Of a DNA stretch of 64,000 nucleotides, positions 47,802 to 60,800 are shown piece by piece (the first letter of the stretch is position 1; every line of letters starts with the position of its first letter). The position numbers and the translations under genes are program-made. The stretch covers positions 183,967 to 247,966 of the forward strand of contig NW_019775539.1 of NCBI RefSeq assembly GCF_001039355.2. The letters are read 5' to 3'. The DNA comes from Lingula anatina. Its lineage: Eukaryota > Brachiopoda > Lingulata > Lingulida > Lingulidae. The notes under the pieces were generated by a model, which was given only the letters and a program-made list of their open reading frames with translations, had not been told where the DNA came from and made no database searches.

Positions 47802-48105
47802 AGGGGCCATTCAGAACGAGAAGAGTCGTGTGCTAGGTGGTCCACGGCCTAAATATGGCAGAGCTATATGAAAGGAAGATCGCTTAATCCTGTAATGGTC
47901 TCTGTGCCTCCCCACATGTCGTCCTATGACCGGTCGCATTGAGGCAAGATTTAATTACTGTGCCCCTGCAGGGACAACGTGTTGGGAGGCGTGAAAGAGG
48001 CAGAGAGACTATTACAGGATTAAGCAGTCTTCCTTTCATGTAGATCCTCCATATTTAGGCCTTGGACCAGCTAGCACTGGGCTTTTCTCATTTTGAATGG
48101 GCCTT
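47802..48105. mobile_element. MITE with about 110-base terminal inverted repeats
   Basis: The left arm runs GGGGCCATTCAGAACGAG, GTGCTAGGTGGTCCACGG, CCTAAATATGG, ATGAAAGGAAGA, CTTAATCCTGTAAT. The right arm repeats these blocks in inverted order with scattered substitutions. No coding capacity. The ATGAAAG core and GGCCATTC end link it to the element at 13475-13762. Confidence 0.88.
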
Positions 48106-48690
48106 AGTTGTTTTATATTGCTATGTGAAAGATTTTAAAATGCCATTGTATTCCTAATGTCTGAGGGTGATTCAATGTCACATATTATCAAGAAAAGTTC
48201 CTTGATAATGTCCTACATATTTAAACTGAATGATACTGTGGAATGACATAGGGTCTATGTAACATGAGATAATCCTTCAAGATATTTGAAATTATATGAA
48301 TACATACTTGGAAAGATGATCAAATCATATAGTATTTGATATCATGGTATTTACCAAAGATTAAGTTATCAAATGAGACAACTCACTGTACAGGTTTATG
48401 TACAAGGAAAAAGACACACTTTTCAATGGCTGGTGAAAAATATCTTTAATGCACACTCACTGAAAGCTATAAATATTCCTGAAGAATTAAGGCTTGAGCA
48501 GAGGTGAAGGATGAATCTATTTACAATAAAAGGTAATGGTTCAAAAGGAGACCAAAATTGAATGTGAGAAAACTGTAGGGTTTTAGGTTCTCATCCAACC
48601 ATTTGATATCATAAAGCATGTACAATTGAAATACCATATACAAGATGAAAGCAATCTTAATATATCTTTATTGTATTTATTTTAGCAGAG

Positions 48691-48782
48691 ATGAGTTTCC
48701 AGTGGACATTTATAGCTACATTTCTCTATGTGGAGATCTTCCTAGTGGTGCTCTTGTTACTGCCCTTTATTTCACCAACGAC
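48691..48782 (+). CDS. BCAP31: BCAP31 alternative coding exon 1a
   Basis: Encodes the start (MSFQWTFIATFLYVEIF) and first membrane segment. A splice acceptor (TTTTAG at 48680-48685) lies just 5' of the ATG, so an untranslated leader exon must lie upstream. Donor ACGAC|GTAAG. It ends in phase 2, like exon 1b, and contributes exactly 92 coding nucleotides. It is the copy closer to vertebrate BAP31. Confidence 0.88.
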
Positions 48783-48792
48783 GTAAGTAGAA

Positions 48793-48835
<43 letters not shown>

Positions 48836-51800
48836 TGCAAACATTGGTGCGTGTGTCTGCATGTACAGTACTTGTGTGCATGTGTTTATATTGTGTGTTG
48901 TTTTTCACCACATGCCATTGTTTCAGAAATTAAACTTTCTCAAGAGCAACAAACATCTGTCATTTTATATAAATATTGTAAAAACCCTTAGTAATAAAAT
49001 GATAGTTTCTAAGAATGGAATTATACATGAAACAGATAATTGGTTGTTATTTCAACATCTTCAATGTGGAGAGCCATTGGTCTTATATCCTACATAAATC
49101 AGATATCCACAAATATTTATTTGTGGATTAAATTAAAATTTAAAAAAATCTGTTTTAGCTTATTTTGCCAAGATATTATTGATGTTGTAAAGAGCATATA
49201 TTATTTGATTAATGAAAAGAAATGATGGACTGACATTTTCAACGTCATGTAGGGACATGCATATGTATTTTTACAGTTTTACTTTATCATTTATGTTTTT
49301 GAGCATGCGCCTCCATGAAGATACTATAAAATAATTGTATGTAATAAAATGTAAAGATAAAGTGGAGGAAGATGATAGATAAGTAAGAACAGGAGAAATC
49401 TAGATGGATACTAGTAAAAGGGTGAAGAGTGAAGAATGAGTTAGTAGTTATCAGTTATACCAGGTATACCAGCAGTATCTATCTTGGTAATAGACCTGCT
49501 GTGCTCTCAGTGTAAACAGAGCAATATTGAGTTTACTAATTATTAAATACACAGCTGTATGTGTTTGTGTTGTCTGTACATATTATATATGCCATATTAC
49601 AGTGTATGAAATTCAAGGAAATTACTAGCCAGACCGCCGGGCAGGTAACACTGAAAAGTTACCAGCCCGGCCATATAGTTACCTGCCCTAGTTATGATAA
49701 CCCCTAGCGTTAAGAGAGATATGCCTATTCTGAGGGGGTCTAGAATGCATTCTTGGGAGAGTAATTTGGAAATGAAAGGGCAATATAGTGCCTTATGCCT
49801 GGAAATTTAGAAATTGGTTGGAATTGGTTGGAATGATACCTTGTCAGTGTTGGATTTAGAAGGGGGTCAGGGGGGTCCTGACGCCCCCCCCCCCTTTCAA
49901 TTTCTGCAAGAAAAAACTCCCCTCTTGAAATAAGACTTTTCACTAGTTGAATCATAGTTCTTAACCATACCAAATGGCACCATTCACCATCTAAAATTCC
50001 AAAAATTTTCAGGGCCCTTTAGCAGGCGGGGGAGGGGGGTAGTCAATTCAGTTTATGTTCACCTTAATTGCAGGCTGTCTCATTTCTTCTTCAATAATTT
50101 ATTCATAACTTTTATTCCGATTTCGTGATATCATTTGATCATAATTTTTGCTTTTCTGTATAGCAACAAGTATGACCAAATACATATATATTCTGGTCAA
50201 ATAAATCGATCTCTGTGCTGACAATAAAGAAGAAAGAATTCAGCACGTAGGGTCCCTTTGAACAGCGCTTAAAGCGGTCGGGAACGGTCCTGTACGCTAA
50301 TGGCCCACAGACAGTCCTGCAGGGCCTCGTATCTCGAAAGCATCGCTTATTGAGAATAGCTATATCACACAGAGGCTACAATATATTATATGGGGCGAGT
50401 TATTGGATCAAGATGCTTGCGCTCGGTCGCAATGCGTGATACTTTCGAGTTACGGTTTTACAAAAAAATGTTGCCGCTCGACTCATTGCAAATCGAAGTC
50501 ACCTTTCCATGGGTCCCAATTTGTTCACTTTCGTTTGGTTCTGTCGTAATCTTTCTTATTTTTATTTCTTCCCTCAATTGTTTTTCTTTTATGGACTTCT
50601 CTATCGGACTTGATAGAATTTTTTTTTCATTTTTGACAGCCCAAGATGAAAGCACGTGGGATTGGAACTACATCTGACGCACGGCGTAAACTCGTACGTT
50701 CACTCATTATTTTGGGATTCAATTTTTTTTGTAAAATTCTTCTTTAATTTACCTCTGTTGCCTCCGTTGTCAATATCATTTTTTTTTATACTTTCACATT
50801 TTTATTACTCTCAACCTGCAAATTGCTACTCGTGGTATCTCCTCTACACAAAACAATGACGTAACATTATCTGCTGTGCACCGAAGCTGGTTAAGAACAA
50901 TGTGCCTCGTTTCAAATTGTCTTTCAACTTCATATCACACAGACGGACCTTTGAAAACGAGGCCACTGAGAGGGAGACTGTTGGTTTCATTTCGATACGA
51001 GCGTTCGATTGCAATCTATGGTTAGTTCTTTAATTGCTTCTATGAAAGTGAGTGAAAACAGTGAGTTGATTTGATATTTTTCTGAAATCGCTTGTGAACA
51101 TAGACAAAATAAAAGGTGAAAATAGGCTGTAAAAATAGCCAGCCAGTCGGGTGGGTAATTTGTAAATCTTACCCGCCCGGCCTGAAAGTTACCAGCCTGG
51201 GGCTGGCGGGCTGGCGGCCATTTCATACACTGCATATTATCTGACTGTACACAGCACAGTGCTGATATGAGAGTGAATACATTTAGTGAAAACATTAATA
51301 TAGCATCATGCTTATAAATAGAAATACCATTTAGAATTGTCATATTGAAGAGAATTGTTGCATTAGATGAATATAAATAGAAATACCATTTAGAATTGTC
51401 ATATTGAAGAGAATTGTTGCATTAGATCAATATAAATAGAAATACCATTTAGAATTGTCATATTGAAGAGAATTGTTGCATTAGATCATTATAAATAGAA
51501 GTACCATTTAGAATTGCCATATTGAAAAGAATTGTTGATCATGAGTGCCAAAAATATAGAACTATGATGATCATAAACACATATCCAATGCCATGGGGAC
51601 CAGTTGTAAGGTTAGATTATGAATGTCTCCCACATAACACCATGGTGATTATAAACACATACCCAATGTCATATATTGTGGGGACCACTTTCCATGGAAG
51701 ATGATGCATGTGCAGCAGACAAAGCTGGATAAGAAAGTCATTAAGGTCAAGTTTTTAGTAGTTTATTTTTCAAAATGTTAAAGATAACTGTTAATACCAC

Positions 51801-54800
51801 ATAAAAGCAGGTGAAACCAAAGTGATTTTAAGTTTAGAATATGTAGGGTATATGTGAAATATCAGAGCTGGCATCCATCAACCCTGAATGATAAATAAAT
51901 GTTAGACACAACATGGTAGCTCTAGACCTTTTTAAAGTAAACAATCTTTGCATTCAGCCCATCATTTTCATTCCAGTTGATTTACTAATTGTTTTATACA
52001 ATATGTGATTCTTTTCAAGGTGATAACATTTATGACACATTTTATGATTTGTCAGCTTGAATGTATGAAGTGTAAAGCTACAGTCATGTCACAAATTTAT
52101 CAAATCCTTGAGAACATCTCATGAATGTGTGGTGACCATGAGATAAGTAACAGTAAGTTCTACCAACACAATCCTTGAGAACATTGACAACATGAGGTTA
52201 TAAAAGACAAACCTTGAATTCTTTCTTCTTTAATAGAAACTTGGATAACAGAGTAAGTAATGGCAGCATTTCATACTAATGGTAACTTAAGGGGATAATA
52301 ACTCTTCGTTTTGGCCAAAAAATGAATTTTCCTGGAGTAAACAACAATTTTCCCATACTTACCAATGGTAAATGAATCCATTTTTACATTCAAAGTTAGT
52401 CCCTGGTTTTTTTCTAAAACGTTTGTTTTTTTGTTAAAATCTTTTAAGAGATTATTACAGAGTACAGCCATCAATGGAGGTCACGTGATCTGAAGACAAG
52501 CTTAGATATCAGAATAATAGCTATAACTATTGTTTTTGTGGTAAAACAGACTATATTATATTTCTATGAGTTGTTCACAATGTTTTTATTGTGAAATATA
52601 GATATTGTACGAAGAGTTATTGTCCCTTTAACTGGCCCACAGTGAATTTGTCATATTAAATATACTAGTATAAAGTGCCGTCGTCGCCACCACTGTGAGT
52701 AATGTCAGTGTCAGATGCTTTCAAATTTGGACTTAATGAGTTAATTGAGAATTATGGCATTATTTGGAACATCACTGCCACCACCAGAAATCTCATCTAC
52801 ATTCCAAAATATCTTTTGCTATGTTATGTTAGGTTAGGTTAGGTTAGGTTGTGTTATGTTACATTATGTTATGTCATCCATAATACTAACAGGTAACATT
52901 GATATTTAGTGCCCAATGATGGATGTTGGCAACTTTTGAGATTTACAGAAATAAGCAGTTGACTTTATTTTGCAGATTCCGAGTCATGGTAATTAAAATT
53001 TATAAGACCTCATATCAGTGACAATTTTTTTTCTTAGACCCTCAGTCATTGGCAGTTTTTCTCAGTGTTTGTATGCAGCAGTTCAAATATTGAATATGAT
53101 AAGAGCAATTACCCAATCCTTAGATAGCAATTCCCATAGTTTCCTGGAATGTTTGGAAGACTCAGATAATATCACAAAATCAATGTCTTTTCAAAACAGT
53201 GTTTTCCAGGTCATATTTTGTTCTATATTGATTATACAGATTGCAGGGCATTGCAGCTAAAGCAGAGCTGGTGCTTTGAAGTGGCACTGAATTAAGTATT
53301 CTATAATTGTTGTTATTTAATGTTGAGATAGAAATTTCAAGTTCAGTATATTTTATTCAGGTGTGCCTTATTTGCAAAGCTGCTGTAAGATAACATTGTA
53401 TTACATGAATAAAAATAGTATCTAGTTTCCATTACACATTTCTTGTTTTTCAAAAGCTTATGGTGTTAATCCTCAGAAAATAGAAAACACTTGAGACATG
53501 TTTACATGTGGAGAAATCTGGTTTGTTTCATGTGCGTGCCTGGTTCTCACCTAGAGAAGGCAGTAGAGCCCTAAATTCAGAAGGTTCACTGTTAACAAGA
53601 TCTGCAGTTTTCAAAAATAAAGGAGCCTTGATCTGAAATAGACCATTATTCTGAAGATCCCCTATTCTGAAGGTCTGTTATTCCGAAAAAGGTTGATTGA
53701 TGCGCTAAAAAAAAAGAAAACAAATTGTATTAGTTGCACAATCAGGGCACGTACTGGCCACCATGTCAAAGAAGTGCATTTTATTTGTTATCTTTGTGCT
53801 TTTTGCACTCTATCTGTACTTTCGGAATAGCAGCCCTTTGTAGAACCTGGGGATAGCGTATCCTTGGAATACTGGGCCTTCAGAATAGGGATCCCTTAGA
53901 ACCTTGTCCATCTTGTCCAAGTGTAAACAGGCCGTAGCTGACAGCCTTGAAGAAAGTATGAAAGATGATGATGTTTTGATAATCTCTGCAACAGTAATGC
54001 ACAGTTGGAAGCAGTTCAGATAGTAACACTTCTGTGTATGTGGGCCTGAATGGAATGGAACTCAAGAAACTGATCAAGCTATATATTGCAGCCTGTGCTG
54101 ATATATGATCTGATACATGTCTTTGTCCTGAAAAATATGACCACAGTTGTGTAAAATTGATGGAGAGATATATTTGAACACATCACATTGGATTTTGATA
54201 TGCCAGTATTTGATATAGAAGATTGGGAAATTTGGTACTTTATGTACATATACCTGAAAGGAATATGAATTGTTTAAATATGAGAAACCAATTAATGATG
54301 TTGATGGATAATAAAGAACAAAAAACTTTATGTACAAGCCCCAGGTACTTAGTGGATCATGCTAAATTACTTGAAGGTTTCAATCATATCAGGATATAAA
54401 AAGTGGATTTGAACAGTGATGAATATACCCAATGGGGTCTTCTTGATTGAATGTATCAAGTACGGAGCCTCTGTTTCCGTGACTGTCATATATAATGGCC
54501 AGGTGTTAAGTTTTCAGTTTCTGGAATTGTAGTGGGATAGGCCGTATACTGCTAGAGTGTACTACATGAAGTGACAAGGATCTCTTCCCCCCCCCCCCCC
54601 CCCCCCCCCCCATGCTGGGCAGACTGGACTGACCAACATGGTCCACAGCTGGACTACAGGGCCTCCAGCCAGTGACCCCAGCTGTTCCATATCAATTGTT
54701 CCTGGCCTTCTATTGATTTCATATTGCACACATTATATTGGAGACTTCAGTGAGAGGAGCAGAGGGTCTGTAGTGGGCAGGAATTAGTTTTCGTTTTTTT

Positions 54801-57800
54801 TCTGTTTTTTTTTAAAGATAATTTATTTGGAGTTCTGCAGAGTTGTAAACTAAGACCAGGAATTCTGGGATCTAATGACTTCCTAACATCAGATGTCAGA
54901 TATATCAGTAATCATAGGTGGAGTGTATTTGTTGTAGTCATATGTTTTCACACAGAACAAGACTCAGACAGACAGTGAATCATATTTATTACCATGTAGT
55001 GGTGGCAATAATTTAATTTTCAGTGCAGGTATTTGTCAGGAATATTATGATGATTGATGTGCATGCCGTCATCAATCTGACAAGGGTGGCTGATGTCATA
55101 GCTAGATAAATAGCACTCCATTCCAGCAGTAAGTACTTGGTATAGCATCAGAGCATGCGTGAGAGAGTATGCAGTGCATGATGATGCACACACACACATG
55201 CAGGAAGAAAGGTGCATCACTTCCAGATATCTGGTGCATTATACTGTCTGCGAACTTGCCTGGAGTGAGTCATAGATGTCTAACAGGGAAGTCTGGGAGG
55301 GAGCCAGACATATTGGTCCATATACTCCACAGCCATTGGGATATTATATATACCCTGTCAGGGCCTGTGTATAGGTTATAGAGTGCCCAGTGAGTGGATT
55401 TTAACCCATCTGACCTTACTGTTGGGAGGTTCACACTGCTGCAGCCAGAGACTCAGTTACAATTACTGCAGAGAATGTGAGTGACAGGAAGAGTAAAGAT
55501 ACAATAGCAGTACAGTTGCACAGACTGAATGACAAGCACAGCAAAAACTGAGGTACAGAATTGAAAACAGCAGTAACATACAAACATAGCAGAGACTGGG
55601 ATACAGTGACAATACTGAATGAACATAACAGTACTAAGTTATAGCAGGTCAACTGTAGCCTAGACTTGCATTCCATAGTAGTTGCTATGACATTTTAACA
55701 GTGGACAGGATGTCTGACAGCTCTATCTAGTATCAGTGGTATTAATCCAGGTACACAGAGAAGAACCCTCCAGTGACAGTTTTGTCTGAGGAGGTAGTGC
55801 CTCACCTGTCCCTCTTCAACACCAGATGTCTTTACTGTATTTATAATCCATATACCTGGAACAATATACAATACATGTGGGCAGTGATTGGATAAAAGTG
55901 AGATTTATGATTCAGTTATTACACATCCTAATTAAGGGCATATCAAGAGATTGATCAGAGCCAGGATTGAGCATGCTAAAATATACCTATAGTTTTTTTA
56001 TGGTTTTGGATATTGAGTATACATAGAGGGCCCAAATGATGTATTAACCAGTGCCAGAGTTATGTATACCAGTGTATGGCTGGAAGGCACTCTGTTGTGT
56101 TGTTGATCTGGAGGAGGGGTGTATTTAAAGTTGTCATTAAGGAGACATAGATGTGAACAGTCAGGGAAATTAGTACAGCACAGAGCTCTGTATATAAAGG
56201 ACAGTGGGCGTTATTTTCAGTAACCAAGTACAGCTGCTAGCCAGGGCAGCACAGCTTTGGTCTCAAGACGTGGTATTAAATACAGTTTTTATGGTGATAA
56301 ATTCTGACAGACTGGTAGAGAGTGACAGACAAGTATATTGGCTGATACTGCAAGAGCTATCAAGAGAAGCCTTCTGAAGGACTAAGATTTCTTTGCCATT
56401 TGTTGTATATGAATTTACAGCCAGGATTGAGACCAGGAGTATTTCTTTGAATGCTGCTGAATTCTTGTGGTGTTTACACATTGGATATAAATATATTTGA
56501 TTGACTTTCACATCTGTTCATTATGTTACTGTACTATACCTGTACTTATACCTGAGTTATTTGTGTACATAGTTGGATATATCTGAAGTACCTGTACATA
56601 TTATGATATAGGAGTATGCGGGGAATGTACTCCTACACGTACTAGCCACTAGTACAGAGTGGTGCTATAGGTCCCCTGATCTTGTAAAGTATAGATTACA
56701 ATGTCCTTGTAAATATATCTCTTGACTTGACTGCAGTACATTGATCCTGCAGTATTCCCCACTGGATATAGAGAACACTACCAGAATATGTCCAAGTTGT
56801 GATGGATGTTGATTTTTGGTTCTCATGAGGCACAAGCTTTGGCGGAGGTGGTTAAAGTTTCCAGGATTATTATAGAGCTAGCTGATGAGTTAATACTGAC
56901 ATATAGCTGAGCTGGCTGTGGAAACTGTAGCCAGACTTTGCTGCGAAGTATAATAAATCAAATTGAGAAACTATACTTTACAGATGGAAGTCTTTATCTT
57001 AGTCTTGCTGGATGTCCACATGGAGTACCACTGAGTGTATGGATGTTGGATCAGTGTTGGATAGTAAGGTGCAGCAGGTCAGGACTTATTACATCATTGT
57101 AGAGCTACTGGGAGTGCTACACAAACACAAGGTTTAGACTTCACCTTACTATGACTGGCTCATAGATTGTCATCATTGATACACACAGAAAGAAAATAAC
57201 AGGGAAAATGAAAGAGGAATTAAACCAGTGATATGGGCAGCATTTGAGCCAAGCTAATGGAAATAAATCTCAATGTTAGTGGTATCAGCTGTTAGAGTGG
57301 TATTGCTTTCTATATGGACTGGAATATATAGTAAATCAGGCACAGATTGTGTGTCAGGAGCACTCTGTCCTCTCAACACTCTCTCTGTTTAGATATAGTC
57401 TTATTGATATATAACTGTAAAGCTTGACACTGCTCTGTGAGCTCCTTTACTTGATCTGTTACATCCACTAAATATTTGGATGTAGATTAAAAAAAAAAAA
57501 CAATTTTCTCTGACATGGCGTGCTTTTGATCAAATCAGACGAGATGGGAATGATTTGGACATTTGTTGCCACGGGACTGTACTGTGAGATCTTGGTAGCA
57601 ATTATTTTGATGTTGCCATGGATACCGTGTGAAAGGTGAGCCTTTGGTCCCCTGACAGTTCGTCAGATTCAGTTCATAAAGAGCTACTTGAAGTATACTA
57701 GTTGTGTGTAGACTGGTTATATTATTCATATGTAGGTGGTAACTTTTGTAAAGAATTATTTTACGGATATTTTATTTGTTTGTGTGTTTGACCTAACAAA

Positions 57801-60800
57801 GCTCATCCCTGATATGAAAAATAAATTTTACACCCACCCCCCACTCTTCTTCCCTGCTCCCCCCACCCTCCCACCCCACAACCCCCCCCCCGACCAGCCA
57901 CCCCACTACCCCCTGTGCCTGTTAGTTGGTAGCATATAACTGATCTCTGTTATTTATATTTATATATGGATTGCCCCTGTAACATAAATGAACTTTTTCT
58001 AGATCAGTCTTAACTCTGTGCCCAGGGTGTAGACTGGGTTAAGCACTCACCACCTGCCTGACTGTGTTTTATAAGGGAAATAATGGTGTGTTCTCTCTCT
58101 GTATGGAGTGGGCTGTAACCCAGGGCTCACTGGGCAGATGGTCAATTAATCCATCATCAGCATGCACTTGTGACAATTGGATTTATTTCAATAGTTGAAG
58201 TATTTACAGTATTCAGATTGTGCAGTTGGAGTACAATGATGCCTTGATTAAAGACATAGTATCTATGATCAGCCTCCACATTGTGTGGCATATTGACCTC
58301 ACATTAAAGAAAGTTCTGAATCAAGTCCATTGTAAAGTTAAGGCATACAATGAAAAGATAACATCTTGAAATGTTCAATTTGACTTTTTTTATTAATGGA
58401 AAGGAGAGAGAGATATATATATTGTAGTCCGGGTGCTAGTGTTCTATTTTCTATAGTACCTATACTACAATCAGTGACAAACATGTGCACGTCTTCCAGT
58501 GAGAAGTTGTTCTGAGTATGATGTGATAACTGAGATGTATTGTGAGATATGGAGACTTAGGGTGTGGTATAAAGTGACTGTAGCAGGTGCTTCTGTTCAG
58601 TAAATCCAGACATCTAATAATTGCTAAGGCCACATTCACAATCTGTTGATTAGCAGACTAACAGATCTGCAGATCAACTTTGCTTGTGAATGTGGCTTTC
58701 ATTGTTTTGTTTACAGTATAATAGATGCAATTAAAATAGAAAATTTTACCTCACATTTTTCCTCTTTAATTCAATTTAAGTTTATTATGAATGTTGATGA
58801 TGTCATTCCAGATGGCAGAAACTGTTCAAGTCTCGGTTCTTGATGATCATCACGTCCTATGCCAACTACTATTTCACAGTGTTCATCGTGATCCTCATGG
58901 TTGTGTTTGGAGGTGAGTGTGACGAAGGGTGAGGCTCACCACAGGAGCACTGTGGGCTAAAAAGACATGAATCTTTTTGGAATTATCTGTGAAAAGTGAA
59001 CAATTTTTTCAGCTGAGTTACTGATGTGGAATTTCTCTTTGTCTTTCTTGTCAGTATAGAATTTAATCAATTTTAAAAAAAGTAATCAGTTTTCCATAAA
59101 AAAAAAAATGAAAGTGTTGAAGTATTGTACATTTTCATGATATAAAGTGAGTAGTTGCTGACCCTATCCTGTGCTGACCCTATCCTGTGCTGACCCTATC
59201 CTGTGCTGGCCCTATCCTGTGCTGGCCTGATCCTGGCCCCAGTCTTCAGTGTGCTTTATTTCTAGATGCTATACGAGAGGTGTATAAATACTCTGGGGAG
59301 GAGAAGATGCTGGACCCCAAGACCACGCACCACGACACTCTGGAGCACATCCAGCTGCGTCTGTTCCGCTCCCAGCGCAATCTGTACATTGCAGGCTTTG
59401 CCTTGTTCTTGTGGCTGTAAGTTGACATCTCCAGGTCATGCTGTCCATGTCTCTCTCACTCTGTGGACATGTTTAAAGTCAAGTCCACCAGGACTGTACC
59501 TCTGCATATGGAGAACAATAACTGGCTAATTTTATTTGCTTTGTTTGAGTTTTAGAGGGGTTGGGGGTAATTGATAATGAAGAGTATTGGGAAGTATGAA
59601 AAGTTTTTTATCCAAATCTATTTAATTACTGATCTTTCGTTGACAAAAATCCCAAAAATAATTCAAAATTTATTTGTAAAAATGAGCCCCTTATTTGTTA
59701 CTTGTGGCACATACTTTAAACTTGATCCAGGGAGAGGGAGAGACTTCTTGGACAGCATACTCACATATATCCAGTGATGTTCTAGTATAAGACTGTAATT
59801 TAAAACTTGCAGATTCCATACGTGAAGTGTACAAGTACAACATCTCTAAAGAATCATTGGACATTAAAACCTCTCAGGCTGCCACGCTGGAGCATGTTCA
59901 TATGAGACTCTTCAGAGCTCAGAGGAATTTCTACATTGCTGGGATGTCCCTGTTTTTATTGGTGTAAGTAGGGCCAGGCACCACTGTTTACGCTGCTTTG
60001 TGTGAATCACTACACCTTGTTTTTTTCTCTCATAACTCCCACAGTGGCTGTTGTATTTTCTTTGGGATATTTTGAAGTGGATGATGACCATTTCAGCATG
60101 TTACATCATGGTTTGTGCTGAGAAGAAGGGGTGGAGGAGCTTGTGGTTTACTCTGCCTGTATTCCTCTGTATGCTCCTCTGACTCCTATTACCCTGCCCC
60201 CCCCCCCCTCCCCTCCAATATATATATCTGGCAACCTTTAGATATAGGAGATATGGCTAAAAAAGACCATAGAACAAGCCTTGAAATATACTTCAGTTAT
60301 CTTTGGGATGTTAACAGGAAGCCCTATATGCTTTGTCTTCAAACAAGATCAATCTGGCAATTGTGCATCACGTATGATATAACAGCCTGATCTTAGAAAC
60401 ATACAAGAAAGTGCGTGCCAGCAGTAGCTTGGATAGCTGTCAGTGCCTGTAGTTTCACAGTCATGATTAGATATCAGCAAGTCTTTTCCAAATGTATCAC
60501 TCTAGTGTTTGGGTAGATGGCATATTAACACTGGTGTGCATTGTAACCAAACTAACTCCTAGTTTAGATTGCCACATGGACCAGACCCCCCATCCTCCAT
60601 CTATAGAGTAAGGGAGCATTCCCATTGACACAACAGACTAGTCCAACTCTGCGGAGTCTCTCACTTAATGCAGTTGGCTTTACTGAATGAGCCACCCTCT
60701 AGAGCAGGGAGAGGTATTGGTATCTGGGTTAATTACCACCTAGCTGTTTGAGGAGGTGTGTCAGACAATTAAACTGACTCTGCTTGACACTAAGAGAGAA

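Noticed and set aside
48645-49097. 150-codon open frame overlapping BCAP31 exon 1a
   Set aside because: It reads exon 1a in the wrong frame and then through the GT repeat, giving a VCVCVC run. The spliced BAP31 frame is clearly the real one.
50630-50680. Acceptor-like TTTTTGACAG followed by an ATG at 50646
   Set aside because: Considered as another BCAP31 start exon, but the frame has no membrane segment, no donor in the needed phase and no similarity to exons 1a or 1b.
52826-52850. GGTTA/TTAGG repeats that look like arthropod telomere sequence
   Set aside because: Only about four units inside an intron, surrounded by TGTTA variants. Simple pentamer drift explains it.
54588-54611. Long C homopolymer, also at 2078-2090 and 60197-60211
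   Set aside because: Simple sequence and likely length error. Not counted as a feature of interest.
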